64,000 nt of DNA from Telopea speciosissima (GCF_018873765.1 NC_057925.1:47709010-47773009); one strand, 5' to 3'. Shown: positions 9,855 through 22,151, numbered from the stretch's first letter. Notes: a model not told the origin generated them from the sequence alone. A program made the numbers and translations.

Positions 9855-11281
9855 CTAAGAGCATATGCTGCTATTGTTATTGTAATTATCGTCATCATCA
9901 AGTCCGGCGAAGAAAGGATCCTGGAGGAGCTCCGTCGCGGAGGGTCGAGCTCTAGGCTTGGCGAGACATTTCTCTATGAAGGCCCTAACCTCGGGATCCT
10001 TCACCTTGTTCATGGCCTGGGGTCGCACCCCCGACGTCACTTTCTTGTATATCTTCACCACGCTGTCGCACTCGCTGTAAGGTATCTCCAGCGTCACCAG
10101 CTCCAGTACGCACATCCCAAACGAGTATATGTCCACCATCTCCGTGTATTCCTCCTCGTACAGCTCTGGAGCCATGAACTCCGGCGTCCCTAGCACCGAG
10201 TGCGCTAACCGGTTCTTGTCCACTATCGCAGCCAAACCAAGATCACCGATCTTCACCTGTTCAATTTCAGGAGAGTGAATCACAATCCCTTTCAAAAATG
10301 GACAGGAAAAAACAACAAAGAGAGAAAATCAACACCGTCGGTTTTGCTAAACTCAGCTAACGAAATCTTCTGTTAGGACTTAAAAGGGTCAATTTGGGAA
10401 ATTGCAAAAGGTTCTCCCTAGCCCTAGCCCTAGCCCTAGCCCTACACTAAAAGCTTCGAACTACCAAACAATACCTAAGATCTAAACCGAATTTACTTGC
10501 AGCCCACGAAGTTCTCATGCCCACCGTGTGTGTAAGTATGCGTACGAACTGTGGAGTACAAACCTAACCCTCCATTAGAGAGTCACCGTCATGGCGAGTT
10601 CTAAATAAATTGGCTGGCACGAGAGGTTCGAGGGTGGATACTAAATGCAGACTGCTATAATTTTCAAAGGAATTTGATCCGACCCAAGATATTCTAAAAG
10701 TAAATAGACAACAAAATTATGATTTATTACTTAATTAAAAGAAGAAAGTAAAGTTTAGATAGGAAAATTGAAAATACCTGTCCAATATTTCCATTAATGA
10801 AGATGTTACTGCAATTGAGATCTCTGTGGATGATGCACGGTTCATGATTGTGGAAATACTCCAGACCTTTCAGGATCTGTCTGGACCACTTCTTCAAGGC
10901 CTTGACAGATACGTGTCGATGCTTTTTGCGGTATTCCCTCAGATTTCCAGACGTGCAAACCTCAGTGATCATATTCAACGTGTTTTTCTCCTCATCAGTC
11001 CACACATTGTAAAGCTCGATGATGTTCGAGTTCTTCAGAGTACGAAGTAACCGGACCTCAGAGTACAATCGATCGATTACCGATCGATCTTCGCTATAAC
11101 TCGACAAACGTACCTGACTCCAAGCCACCTCTATACCTTCCTCCTGGTCGAACGCGCGGTAAACCTTCTTCACTGACCCACAGCCAAGCAAATCGCTGTA
11201 CCGGCCGTACCTTCCGGTAGGATCCACCTCAACGAACGGCTCCGAGTCCTTATCAGACGCATCGGAAGTCGCGCACGGCAT
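9855..11281 (-). CDS. WNK-type serine/threonine kinase, small WNK11-like form
   Basis: Exon 1 is 11281-10778 (168 codons) and exon 2 is 10256-9855 (133 codons plus stop); CAG/GTATTT and CAG/GTGAAG junctions join in frame to a 301-residue kinase. Visible features are [16 protein letters not shown] with VKKVYRAFD (glycine loop carrying the catalytic lysine typical of WNKs), VAWSQVRL (no lysine at the usual beta-3 position), [13 protein letters not shown] (catalytic loop), GDLGLAA (DLG in place of DFG) and [15 protein letters not shown]. These define With-No-Lysine kinases. The protein lacks the long C-terminal tail of larger plant WNKs and matches the ~300-residue WNK11/WNK10 class, cytosolic regulators of ion balance and signalling. 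The start at MPCATSD was chosen because DPTGRYGRY normally follows within about 20 residues; an in-frame ATG at 11395 would add 38 residues but may lie in a leader intron. Confidence 0.93.
10257..10777 (-). other. WNK intron with a (CCCTAG)n microsatellite
   Basis: The single coding intron is about 520 bp. It contains nearly five CCCTAG units at 10416-10444. This resembles, but is not, the plant telomere repeat CCCTAAA, so it is best regarded as a simple repeat. Confidence 0.85.
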
Positions 11282-11764
11282 CTTGTGAGATTGATTCAAG
11301 CCAAAACCTTCGTTCAAGAAAAAACCAAGATCCGAATCCCTAGAACCACGAGAAAAATCCGCAGCACAGAGAAACACAATTCTAAACCGTGACAATCACA
11401 AGAACACGGCAAACAGAAGCTCTGATCAGCACGGATCGGAGAAAGGAACAACGAACGCAGTAGAAATCGAAACTCATCAGACGCGAGACAGTAAATATTA
11501 GGGTTTCTAATATTTAACAGGTTTTTTCGATCAATCGGAACAAGAGAAGGGTTATTTATCAAATAAAGACAGAAGCAGAACAGATTACCAGGAAATATGC
11601 CGTTCGAGCTTCCCTGAGATAAGAAGAACTTCGGAGACACATCTTCTCGAGCTTGAGAGATAACGGAAACAGGAAGAAAGCGATGAGAGCAGAAGAGAGA
11701 GAGCACAGAAGTAAAATAATAAGCCGCTAAAGCAGAAACCTGAAGCGGAGAGGACAATTTATAG
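11282..11764 (-). promoter_or_regulatory. WNK leader with TATA box and possible leader intron
   Basis: On the minus strand CTATAAATTG (11764-11755) is a good TATA box, which would put transcription start near 11725. In the leader a GTAATCTG donor near 11586 and a TTCTAG acceptor near 11335 could remove an intron of about 250 bp, together with the in-frame ATG at 11395. This is inference from signals only. Confidence 0.5.
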
Positions 11765-12144
11765 GAATCGAAGTAGGGCGTTTTTTTTAAGTTAACCCGA
11801 GTTTATCCTGGTGTAGTTAACCGTTAAACGAGAAATCCTACTTCTACTAGTAAACTACTTAATCCCGTTCATATCCTATGACCGGTTGAAGGATGAAATT
11901 TCCATCCTATCATTCCTAGCTAGAGAAGACTTTTGAAACGCGGGCATCGACACAGCTAGCTTTCCCATATGTTCTAAACCCCATGTGATTTGCTCTGCTG
12001 TAACGCATAAGCATACTGAAATTTCCAGCCTCATGCCAGACATGCCGATTGTCCACCTTTATTGGAAATTCACTGTAGATATAATGTCAAAAAAATCAAC
12101 CAAATCGGTTGGACCGGTAAAATAAACCGAATTGATTCCAATGT
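11765..12144. other. Intergenic upstream of the WNK gene
   Basis: No coding sequence is recognised. The stretch may hold upstream promoter elements of the WNK gene and ends at the 5' LTR of the next element. Confidence 0.4.
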
Positions 12145-13935
12145 TGTTACGTGTTTAATAATATGAGGTGTGATGTATTATAATGTGTGTATACATGGGT
12201 GCATGCATGATTATAGGGTGTGAATAGTTACGCACGATATTAGTAGTTAGAGAGTAGTGTACATGCTTAGGAATCTTATTAGTTATGGTAACCGATTAGA
12301 GATGGGATACAAGATTGTATGAGTTATTGTAAATCTCTATTTATTTGGGAAGAAGTAAAGTAGGAGTGATCATTGGCAATATCAAAAATTCTCCTTACGA
12401 GATGAGGTATGGCTTCCTCAATTAAATCTTATTCTCTCAAAATCTTTCTGATTCCTTGTCCATTTCACACACCACCAAGATAGGTAGACAAACTCAACTC
12501 AGATACTTAATTATCAGCTTGGTATCAGAGCTGGCAGATGAACTAGTGTGTGGAGAGAATCGAAGTTGAAGTTAGCACTCTCAATGAGGGGCAATAGTGG
12601 ATTCTCCATGAACAACAACAAATTCTTTCCAAACTTAATGATCTCTTCGAGAAGCTCAACGCACCTCAGCCTCCTCAACAATTCGAGGTGAGTGAGAACT
12701 CGAGAGCTCCATCGCAGAGCTACCTTCGACTCACAATCCAGCTCCACGAATGACGACCTCCCAACAATATCCTTCACTCCAAAACTGGTGAAGCTCGACT
12801 TTCCCTGTTATAATGGAGATGAAGACGCTACTAGTTGGATGTGCCGAGTTGAACAGTTCTTTCAGTTCTAGCAAACACCGGAAGAAGAACCAGTGGCATT
12901 GGCTTTTTTTTATTTGGAGGGAGATGCTCAACTTTGGTAACAACTCTTCAGACAAGGCGAGGTTGACTTCTCATGGCAGACGTTTTGTGAAGGACTGCAT
13001 ACACGTTTTGGACCAACTCAATTCCAAGGTTTTTTTGGGGAGTTGGCCAAACTGCAATAATTGGGTATAGTACGAGATTATCAAACCAGATTCAGAAAAT
13101 TGCTCTCAAAAATAGGATATGTAACCCCAAGCCGCTAGGTGAGTTGTTTTCTCAGTGGCCTCAAGAACAATATAAAAGTCAATGTGTTAGCGAGAGACCC
13201 ACTACACTTACGGCAGCCATCGGATCAACTAGGTTGTATGAAGCTCGCAACTACTCACTTGAGGGAACGAGCATTCCACCAAATACTCAAGGTTCAAGTC
13301 TTCCTGTTCGTCGATTCACTTCAATGGAGATACAAGAAAGGTGTATGAAAGGATTATGTTATAATTACAATGAACAATTTGTGTCAGGTCATCGTTGTAA
13401 GAAATTATTTTTGATTGAAGGGGATTATCTAGGTGAAGAGGACGTTGATAATTCCGAAATTATCTTGAAGCAATTTCCAGGTTTGGGGATTGAGGACAAA
13501 CTTAATCTTAAGGGGGGGGGGGGGAGGGATGTTGCGTATTTAATAATATGAGGTGTGATGTATTGTAATGCATACATGTGTGCATGCATGATTGTAGGAT
13601 GGGAATAGTTATGTGCGGTATTAGTAGTTAAGTAATATGTGGTTGGAGTTTACATCAGTTATTACTTGTAAGTAGAAGAATGGATTACAAAGTTAGGATT
13701 ATTATTAGTTATGGTAATTGATTTGAGATTACGTGATCGTATGAATTATTGTAAATCCCTAATTATTTGGGGAAGAAGTAAAGTAAGATTTATCGTTGGT
13801 AATTATCAGAATTCGCTTTGCAAGATGAGGTGTGACTTCCTCAATTAAGCCTTATTCTCTCCTAAAATCTCTCTACTTCCTTGTCCATTTCACACATCAC
13901 CAAGATAGGTAGATGTACTCAACATGGGTACATAC
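12145..13935 (+). mobile_element. Non-autonomous Gypsy element of the LTR-gag-LTR type (TR-GAG)
   Basis: The 5' LTR is about 12145-12516 (TGTTACGTGTTTAATAATATG start, ...TTATCA end). It is followed two bases later by the tRNA-Met primer site TTGGTATCAGAGC near 12519. The 3' LTR starts at 13530 with TGTTGCGTATTTAATAATATG and can be followed to about 13923-13935, where similarity fades. A long G-rich polypurine tract (about 13511-13529) directly precedes it. Only about 1 kb lies between the LTRs and it is gag only; protease, RT and integrase are absent. No TSD was found, in keeping with a damaged right end. Confidence 0.85.
12553..13479 (+). pseudogene. Gypsy gag pseudogene inside the TR-GAG element
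   Basis: Conceptual translation across frames gives VKLDFPCYNGDEDATSWMCR, then VALAFFYLEGDAQLWWQL, then a C-terminal knuckle GLCYNYNEQFVSGHRCKKL. These are hallmarks of the Retrotrans_gag domain and the CCHC knuckle of plant Gypsy elements. At least one in-frame stop (after VEQFFQF) and frameshifts interrupt it, and one knuckle cysteine appears to be Tyr. Gag is therefore not functional. Confidence 0.85.
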
Positions 13936-14510
13936 TAGACCTATTGTTAAGATCGATAGAAACCGGAAAACTCGATAAAATTTATTTGTTACATTATTTT
14001 TTATGGAAAAAAGAAGCATGAAAGGCAGCTTGGCCATTGCAACCATACATAGGGGAAGGTGCATTGACCACCAACCCCCCCCCCCCAATGAAAGGCAGAA
14101 ATCCCACCACTGTTGATGCCCTTCTACGGGCGCTCCCATTACTCCCCGCGTTGACACAGGGCCATGCTGTCTTTTAGGGATACCCTCTCCCTTTTTTTAT
14201 ATATACATGGAAACCAAAATCAAAGTGGTAACAGATCGATAACTAAGAGAGTCCGATAATAAAAAAAACTAGAATCCGACCAATACTAAAACTCATTCGA
14301 ATCGGTACATCCGTACATGCATAAAATTGATTTAGGCTTCTCAAAACCCAACCCAATTAACCCTTTGACACCCCTAATCGTAGAAAAGGATCCGGTTAGG
14401 TAAAACTCATGTGTAAGCACATTGAGATTATAACCATTAGGCTTGAACCCTTGGGGTCAGACTTCATACAATAAGGAGCAATATGTAGTTATTCAAAGAT
14501 AAGAGTGGGA
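13936..14510. other. Intergenic; partial MITE-like text
   Basis: Positions about 14030-14170 carry text like dispersed family B (short CCCAATGAAAGGCAGAAATCCC block). No gene is seen. Confidence 0.35.
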
Positions 14511-14658
14511 TCACTATGACGCCAGTGTGCAGTTTCCCACCAATGAAGGATGATTGATCAAATCGGCCAATAGTGGCATTTAATGAGGAGAGAGATTGCG
14601 AGACCCACTGGTGTGATATGAGAGGGCATGCACAGGAATCTACTCAATGTCATTGTGG
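14511..14658. mobile_element. MITE of family A
   Basis: The left end CACTATGACGCCAGTGTGCAG and the inverted right end (CACAATGACATTGAGTAGATTCC) are imperfect inverted repeats. The interior resembles the copy at 6422-6562. Confidence 0.6.
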
Positions 14659-15439
14659 TTTTTTTTTTTTTTTGCCCTTGAAAGACTAACCCTTAGTTTA
14701 AAAAAAAGAGAAAGAAACAAATGCATAGACTTTCCACTCTAAAAAATAAAAAATAATAATAAGAAAAAGAAAAACTGAACACTAGTTTATGATGAAATCT
14801 TCTTAATAGATATACCTTATTTCGTCATGAAAGAATGATGAGTTTCTCACATAACGCTTTACAAATGAAATCTCCTTAATTGACAAAAATTGTTTTGTCA
14901 TGAAAACAGTGATGTGTTGAATCCCTGTGTTGGATATTTAGGGAACGGTCCTGGAAAATCATGTCATATTTCAGTCTCAAATCCAACTCTTTATCCTTCC
15001 ATCTAATGCCATGTCCTTCAATGTATATCTATGCACCCCACTATGATCCCATGTAGTTCCAAATTTTTCGGTAACTTGTTTTGCCATTTGCCACACTCAA
15101 ATTGGTCTTTTTTTGGGGGAGGGAGGTAGAAAGTTGGTTTAATTTGACGTGTCAGTAGGGAAACTTGGTGTTTTCTTATTCATAAAATTTTAGCCCTATC
15201 TGACAGACCATATGGTAGTTCTAGATGTTTGTTAAAGACATTCTTTTTTCACATTTCATGTGAAAAAACCAAACCCCTCTCCATCCTACCATTCTTTACA
15301 AATTAAATTTTTTAATACTATTAAATTTTAGATGTAGCCACATGGTAACATCTAAATGGTTGTAAACTTAAAGGAGATATAGGCCACTTTTTAAAAATGA
15401 TTGCTTCTAGGTATTTCATTTCCTAGATAGAATTTATTT
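14659..15439. other. Intergenic, AT-rich, no recognised feature
   Basis: Only simple A/T-rich tracts are seen, including a T run at about 14661-14674. No gene could be supported. Confidence 0.4.
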
Positions 15440-15612
15440 TTAAAGGAAAAAGAACGATGTTTGGTCGTGTTGTTCTAGCACCTAGACACACGAGCGTGCG
15501 AAATCGCCGCCCAACCCCTCCTGAAACAAAAATTCTTATATGTGTTTATGCCCTTGCGCACACTCTCATCCCCTCCGCTAGTGCCGGGGCTACACGATGA
15601 AGCGACGATCTC
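15440..15612. mobile_element. MITE of family B
   Basis: Imperfect inverted ends (AAAGAACGATGTTTGGTCGTG on the left; inverted AAGAGATCGTCGCTTCATCGTG on the right) and GC-richer interior text with TAGACACACGAGCGTGCGAAAT, shared with the other family B copies. Confidence 0.55.
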
Positions 15613-15737
15613 TTGCTTTATTTTTAAATATTAATCTACCTTGCCAACCCTAAAGTAGCTCACGTTGAAGTTGATCCAGTCCTATACCAATTCCCTCCCT
15701 TCTTAAGAAAATTCTTTCTTTTACAAAAACAAAAGCA

Positions 15738-15905
15738 AAAATAATGTTGTTTGGTTGTGTACAACCTGTGGCTAGACACAACCCCATGAAATAACCGTCC
15801 CACCACTTACAAAATGAAAAATCCCTCTGGTTGATGCCCATGTGCATCCCCTCATTGGCCCTCACGTTGGTACATGGGCCACCAAGCAACGTTCTTCTTC
15901 CCTTA
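15738..15905. mobile_element. MITE of family B
   Basis: Left end AATGTTGTTTGGTTGTGTAC and inverted right end AACGTTGCTTGGTGGCCCATG; it contains TAGACACAACCCCATGAAATA, family B text. It lies 125 bp from another copy. Confidence 0.6.
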
Positions 15906-18214
15906 AAAAAAGAAAAAATATCTCCACGACATCGAAGTGTAATTTTCTTCTCACATGAGTTATTTTATAATTTTTTCTATCTTATTCGGAATATGTGGAT
16001 CACATGTGGATGGTACCTTTTTCATAACACCTATTGGTTTATTATATAAATTCTTTCCTATACTAGAAGTGCAGAAGACCCTCCCAAAAAAGTTGAATAC
16101 TAACTTATGGTCCGATACCATAATTGAGGTCTTCTATTTATGTTGGCTTAACATAGCTCGTCCAAAATCAATCTTAAATATCTCATCCTAAGTAGTTTGG
16201 GATCCAGCTTTGATTCAACCAACCAACATGAAGTTTACATGAACTTTATCAATTCCATTCAAAATTTGAAGGTTTGTAACCACTTTCTGTTTTTAGGTGA
16301 CGATAAGTGTAAAACATATTTTTTGTATGAATCAGTTCCCTATACGACTCTTCATGTATGGTTTCATGATGACATGTATCTTTTTTCCCACAAGTGTATT
16401 TCTAAACACTCTTGATGACACTTTGAAAGGTTTATCCAAAAGAAAAATATTTGACACCATGAAAAGACATTTATGGAAGCAAAAGGACATGTATGATCAC
16501 GAAACTGTACGTGAAGCCTTCATGTAAGAGAGCTGAGCCAGATTTTATTTTTTTAAGTCTGTATGATAGGTTTGAGTTGAGGACCACAAAAATATCTTAA
16601 AATGAGAACTTAATGGAAAAATATTATTGTCATACTCTAACCTGATTTTCTATAAAATCAATGGGCATGTTTATCTCTCCAATATAATATTTAAAGTAGA
16701 TAAAATAAAGGTAGTATTATTATTTTTAGAGGATTATCCATGCTGCTAGCGTAGGAGGAATCTTTCATGCCACACAAATGACTGTGAACTGTATGTTATC
16801 GTCAATAGGGACCCATAATGGTCAAGTTGGAGAGACAAAATAAATAAAAGAAAAAAACATGTGAAATTTGCGAGAGAACCTACGTTAAATAGACAATGTT
16901 GGATATTTTTCCCATAATTATTTTTTCTTTCTTCCTTCATTCTACCTCTTTTTACAACTCAGCATTAGTTATAAGTGTTGGAAATAAATTCAAATTGAGT
17001 AACTCTAGTTTTTTTTGTTTTTGTTTGGTAGAAAGTAGGGCTATTCATTCATGCGCACCCAACGCCAAAAGAAAGAAAACAAGAAGCATAACGCAGATAA
17101 CGTAGATAGTTGACATGTGATACACAAGGTTTTAAAACCGACAGAGTTCAGAAACCAGTGAGAGACATATGGTCCTGACATACATGTCATAGGCGGGACC
17201 GATAGGGGGAGGGAATGGGTAACAACCACATCCCAAGGAAACTCATTGTAGATACAGCTTAAATAATGAAACGCATGCACGAACGTGCCATAAAAAAAAA
17301 TACATCAGCAATAAACAAAAAGAAGACATCATTTTTATACTGCATGCCAGACACAATCCTGGGAGACAGGGAAAGTCACTCCACATAATAGGGGATATAT
17401 CTGTCATTTGGTATCAGAGCACCAGACCTATTATGTTAATTAAAACTTCTACGTACAGTCAACCAAAAGAGGGGATATATATGTCATTTGTATTGCGTCA
17501 CCCAAAAGAGGGGTATACATTAATATTGGGATTAATCCCACATCGACCAACTTTAGAACGTTGGATAACTTTATATGCCAGTTTGGCTTTTTTACCGAAT
17601 AGTTTAAACTTTTGGGTTAGACACTTCAATAATAAGCACAAATAACAATAAATTGACATTTATTTTTTAGTCTCTCCCTTTCTCAACAACTTGCAACACG
17701 ATAGTTCCAAAATCATAGCAGTTCTTGGCAATGAGTATTTTCCTTATTTTCGACATTAATTCTCCCACTCTACTCCAACTATTTCTCTCCTTTTTTTTCC
17801 CTAAATCTAGTGGTGTATTTTGACAATTAAAGTTTATGATTTGGCCAATAAATCTAAATTATAAGCTCATTTTTTTGGTTGGAGGTTTTAATATTTCTTA
17901 GTTCAATGCTTCTTGTCACTTTTTGTATAATTTCAGCAACTTTAAGAGATCAAGAGAATATTGTAGTTTCAAACTTTATCAAATGGATGGTTTAAATGAA
18001 TGATGCTTTGGGATTTGACAATCCAAATCCATTTGAGGTAACACATAGAGGGATTTTTTTAATAATTTGTAATCTTACTTTTTTACCCTTTTAGCACAAC
18101 ATTTTTTTCCAATAACAATGAATCCTGTCATTTCACATGTGTATTGAAAATATGCAAAATAATTAAAGCTTTTGACAATGATAAAATGACAAGTCACTTC
18201 CAAATTATTTTAAG
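15906..18214. other. Intergenic, no recognised gene; isolated primer-site-like motif
   Basis: Several open frames of 60-93 codons here resemble no known protein. At 17408-17422 the motif TTGGTATCAGAGCACC matches an LTR-element primer site for tRNA-Met. The ATAGGGGATATAT(C/A)TGTCATTTG-like text before it recurs after it, so a short decayed LTR or TRIM remnant is possible. Nothing else is supported. Confidence 0.35.
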
Positions 18215-18370
18215 GGAAAAAGAACCATTTCTAGAGTGCACGCCCTGTGCCCAAACACATGGGCGAGGTGAAATGACCACTCTGCCTCCCATGAAATATG
18301 CAAATCAAGTTCCACTTAATGGCTCGTACACAATAGTCATGCTCCTTAACAGAGTACCCGTTATTTCAAA
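18215..18370. repeat. Family B-like repeat
   Basis: Contains CCCAAACACATGGGCGAGGTG followed by GAAATGACC, text shared with copies near 19600, 28450 and 33560. The ends are not resolved. Confidence 0.45.
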
Positions 18371-18807
18371 AAACCATTATTTAAACCTTAATATAAATTA
18401 TTTTAAGGAACAAAACAAGGGATAATCAAAAGGATGTGTTAAGTTCTACACATACCTATAGATGTGTCATTTAGACAATCTCATACATAAAAATCACAAG
18501 CATTTATGATCCCAATTTGTATACTTTGTAGTGTGTTACATGGTATAATAAAGTATACTTCAGAAGTGCAATATATAGGTAAATTTGTTCTTAAAAGATA
18601 AAATTTCTACACTTAATTACTAGTTTACAATCGATCAATCAATCAAACAAACAAATAAAAAAATATGAACGATTTAATAATTACTCCTATATTTACCATG
18701 TGAAATCTTAATTGGTGCTCAAATTTTTACAAACCAGTGAAACCACCATTTATTTGCCCTAATAAAATTTTTCAGCATTTTTCTCCTATGTAAATATATA
18801 AATAGGA

Positions 18808-18975
18808 AAAAGGTTGGACACACCGGTGGTGTACCGTAAGCTAGCACCCATTGTGTCTATCTCTCTCTCTTCCCTTTCTTTGAAATGCCTCCCCTACCCC
18901 CTCCTATATAATGCCTCATCTCGCACCCCCATTGGTGTCCCATTAGCTTACCGCACATAGGCAGTGTGCCTATCC
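18808..18975. mobile_element. MITE with GTAAGCTA-type inverted ends
   Basis: The left arm ACACACCGGTGGTGTACCGT followed by AAGCTAG pairs with an inverted right arm GCACACTGCCTATGTGCGGT followed by AAGCTAA. The interior contains a CT-rich tract. No TSD was found. Confidence 0.55.
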
Positions 18976-19584
18976 TGGCCCTCTTCCATATAAAAAGTTG
19001 ATAAAAGATTGAAGAACTTTGGTTTTTTGGTTTCATCCATTAAAATACAATGGTACAAATACAATTCCTGTGATTCATATGGTTCAGATGAGACCCTCAA
19101 TTTGTTAGTGGCTAAGCCATGGAGTGTTCTACCAATCTACCCATATCCAAAAGTATATTTGCTTCAAACATGGTCAACTATGTAAATAAGCTTGTCTTGA
19201 TGTGAGCCTTTCTAAGATTTTAATGGCATATTGAAGTTTTATTATGTCCTATGAATAAAGTGGGAAAAAAAAATTGTTCTATGGCAAAGCTAAAGTGAGA
19301 AAAGAAAGGTGAAAGTTTTCTTCACCATGGTGAAGAGAAACCCACCACTGTGGTCTCATAATTACTCCTTGTATGACGAATGTTCGAAATACCTTTAGCA
19401 CTGCTTTCAGAGTCTCATCCAGGCATTGGAACTCTTGAATGAAGGAATTCTCGATTTAACAAGAAAAAAAAATCATAAGCATGGTCAAACATCTCTGCTT
19501 GTTTACTTTTGTATAATATAAACTACAAACAAATAATGACAAAAAAACAAAGAGAAAATTTTCAAAAATATAGAAATTTATGGG

Positions 19585-19740
19585 GCAATGTGGATTCTGT
19601 GTGCATGGGGGCCAATGAGAGTATGCACGGAAGCATCATGGGGCGGGATTTTCACCTTTCATAGGTGTGGGGCGGTCATTTCGCTCCCCATTGTATTTGT
19701 GCGTGGGTGGTACACTCCCTCCACAAAGAACTTTTCTCCA
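19585..19740. repeat. Family B-like repeat in duplication copy A
   Basis: Contains GGTGTGGGGCGGTCATTTCG followed by CTCCC, matched at about 28527 (GGTGTGGGGCAGTCATTTCG). Absent from copy B, so inserted after the duplication. Confidence 0.5.
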
Positions 19741-19776
19741 AAAATTAAACACATGGCCTCTTAGAGTGCGCTAGTC

Positions 19777-19940
19777 CAATGAGTACCCAATGAGCATCCG
19801 ACAGCGGACCTGGCCAGCACACATCCCTGAGCATGCGTTGAAATGTGTGCCAAGCAGCCTAGCCGTTGGATGCCTCATTACGTGCCGGGATGTGTCTTAG
19901 GCAGCCCAGCCGTCGGATGCCTCATTGAACACTCATTGGG
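19777..19940. mobile_element. MITE with CAATGAG ends
   Basis: The left arm contains CAATGAGCATCCGACAGCGG and ACACATCCC. The right arm, inverted, gives CAATGAG...GAGGCATCCGACGGCTGG and ACACATCCC. The arms of about 55 bp are imperfect. The interior holds a further TAGCCGTTGGATGCCTCATT copy of the arm text. No TSD was resolved. Confidence 0.6.
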
Positions 19941-19989
19941 CAGATGCCTTCAAGGAGAGTAGCCGAACACGACCTCTTATCAGACTACA

Positions 19990-20699
19990 CCATAGTTAGT
20001 AAGTTTGCGTATTAATTATCGTACCCAACCGTATAATTCAAATTCCCAACTCTTATCGTATTTTATGAGGTAGCTTACTTCCATACGCGACTTTTAAAAG
20101 TCACCATATTAAATGACGTATTAATTGTTGTATTAATACATATTTATGTATTTTAATTTAATTAAACAAAATAAAAAACTAAAACCTAAACCTAAATGTC
20201 GTATTAATTGCTGTATTAATACATATTTATGTATTAATCATTATATTAATTGATTATCTACTTATTATTATATATTTTTTTACTGATACATGCTATTATT
20301 TGCTATGGTTGATTGTGGTTGATGGATTACCTATCAACATTTGTTTTGATAGACATGGTTAAACTTAATTAATATAAATGTAGAGATCCAAAAAAATTGG
20401 AAATGATTTTAAATTGAAAAATCATATTGGTTTTAAGTGTTCATGAATACACGACAAGATTAGAATTTAGTTGTAAAAAAATCGATTTTCTCAATTTTTA
20501 CTAGGATAAACCCATATTTTTGTTCCCGTATTAGTTCAGAGCAACTATATTAAAACAAGTATTAAATACATACCAATTAATTGCCGTACATATTTTATTG
20601 CACCGAATTTTTGAAAACGAACTATTGTCAAGTAAACCGATTAATTACCATACGTATCCATTCCCATATTATTGTCGTATCCGACTTTACTAACTATGG
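19990..20699. mobile_element. TIR element, family C (CCATAGTTAGTAA ends)
   Basis: The left end CCATAGTTAGTAAGTTTGCG and the inverted right end CCATAGTTAGTAAAGTCGGA are terminal inverted repeats. CTACA flanks both sides (19985-19989 and 20700-20704) and may be a short TSD. The interior is AT-rich with many GTATTAAT/ATTAATAC motifs and no transposase. A second copy in opposite orientation is at 40000-44414. Confidence 0.75.
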
Positions 20700-21304
20700 C
20701 TACACTCTACCGGTAAGATACCAACCAATTGGGTCACCAGTTGTCTCCATCAAGTTTTGTCTAATCAAAGTGGATGAGACATGGTACCGTGAGGGACCAC
20801 CAATTCATGATCTATCCGTTTTTGAGTTGAAACGTTTTTGTTATTTATTAAAAGCTTCCCACATCATTCAAACTGTGAACAAAGGTTTAAAACTCAAGAA
20901 GGTTGTGTTGTGTTTGGTGGGAAATAAATGGATAGAAAAGAAAACTATGATTGTGAAGGAGCACCACACACCTATTTGTGTCTTGAAACATTGAATACAA
21001 TATGCAATCACTTGATTAGTTAAGCTATAGGAGTTAATGAACGAGGTCCAATATGCAATTTATTTCTATTTTAACCAAAAAAAAATTCTACTTTTGTGAA
21101 AATGTTTTCAACATAAAATGAGAGCTTTCTAACACGATCCAAATATCTTTTGTCAATGAAACTCAAAATTTGTGGAGAGATAGAGCCAAAGGTTCTGCAT
21201 GTTAAATTTAATCCCAAAGGGAGTTTGCCAAATCTAAAAATCGATATTTGAAATGATTCAAGACCATGGGAGATTGCACAATAGTGATTGGAAGAATTTA
21301 GCTC

Positions 21305-21453
21305 GCCTCCAGGGTGGTGTGCGCCCAGGGTGCTGCCAGGGGGCATCCAGCGGTTGAACTGTGCCGCACACATCTTGGTGCATGCCTAGGGATGTGTGCA
21401 GCACAGTCCAACGGCTGACAACACCCTGGGTGTTCCCTCTGCTCCTTGGAGAC
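21305..21453. mobile_element. MITE with ~65-bp inverted arms
   Basis: Left-arm text (CGCCCAGGGTGCT and CAGCGGTTGAACTGTGCCGC followed by ACACATC) is matched by the inverted right arm (ACACCCAGGGTGTT, CAGCCGTTGGACTGTGCTGC followed by ACACATC). It lies within segmental duplication copy A and is absent from copy B. Confidence 0.7.
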
Positions 21454-22151
21454 GATCCTGATCCGATTGGAATACCATAGCCATTCCTACGGCTTAGCCG
21501 GACTTTTAACAGTTGACTCATCCTAACCTTATTCTCTCCTTTCAACAGTCATAATAGCCACATCATCTCTCCATGTGGCATAATGAAGGTGGGCCATGTT
21601 GATCGAGGGGCCACTGAACACTAGGCCATCAATGGAATTTTTCCCAATAAGTATCTGAATTTGTATCTAGTAATATCCAATTAATTATTCACAATAATTG
21701 AATATTAGAAAAGTGTAGCACACTGGCATTTTGCAAGCCCTAGCCCAATCAAGGTTTTTTAGTAATCGATATTGGGATCGGTATTGGTCTTGGTGGATAG
21801 TAATCTAGATCGATCTATATCAATATTGATTGGACAAATTTACCCTTGTTTTTTAAAAATAATTTTTTTTAACATTTTTACCCCTAGTTTGTACCGATCC
21901 ACCAACATGAAATCGATCAAGAATCGATATCGATCTCTACCGATATTGAAACGAGTCGGCTGACCCAAACTTGATCCCACTTGGTGCTTTGTTTTGGGTC
22001 ACATTGAGGGATGGCATGTCCAGTTAGAGGAATTTTATCCATATAGTCCTACATGGATACGTCAAGTAATATTGCACAATTTCAAAAAATAAAATTTCCA
22101 AGTAATCCAATTCACCCAATCATGAATGTTTGTTAAATGCTTGATTTTGAC

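Larger units (their letters stand above)
19350..22060. repeat. Segmental duplication, copy A
   Basis: Ordered blocks here match blocks at 22810-26600 in the same orientation. Examples are GAACTCTTGAATGAAG (19429) against GAACCCTTGAATGAAG (22905), GAGGGACCACCAATTCATGA (20791 and 24291), and AAAATGAGAGCTTT...GTGGAGAGATA (21115-21180 and 25971-26040). The copies are well diverged. Each contains different MITEs, which must have arrived after the duplication. Confidence 0.75.

Noticed and set aside
9705..10193. 162-codon plus-strand frame opposite the WNK gene.
   Set aside because: It overlaps WNK exon 2 in antisense, begins in poly-A and low-complexity Lys codons and resembles no protein. Shadow of the kinase exon.
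10416..10444. Interstitial telomere sequence in the WNK intron.
   Set aside because: The unit is CCCTAG, not the plant telomere CCCTAAA; a simple microsatellite is enough.
13144..13551. 135-codon frame as an independent gene.
   Set aside because: It is the end of the Gypsy gag (knuckle region) and runs into the polypurine tract and 3' LTR.
20581..20994. 137-codon plus-strand frame as a novel gene.
   Set aside because: It starts inside a TIR element and continues into duplicated non-coding sequence; the duplicate at 24.2 kb is broken. No domain recognised.
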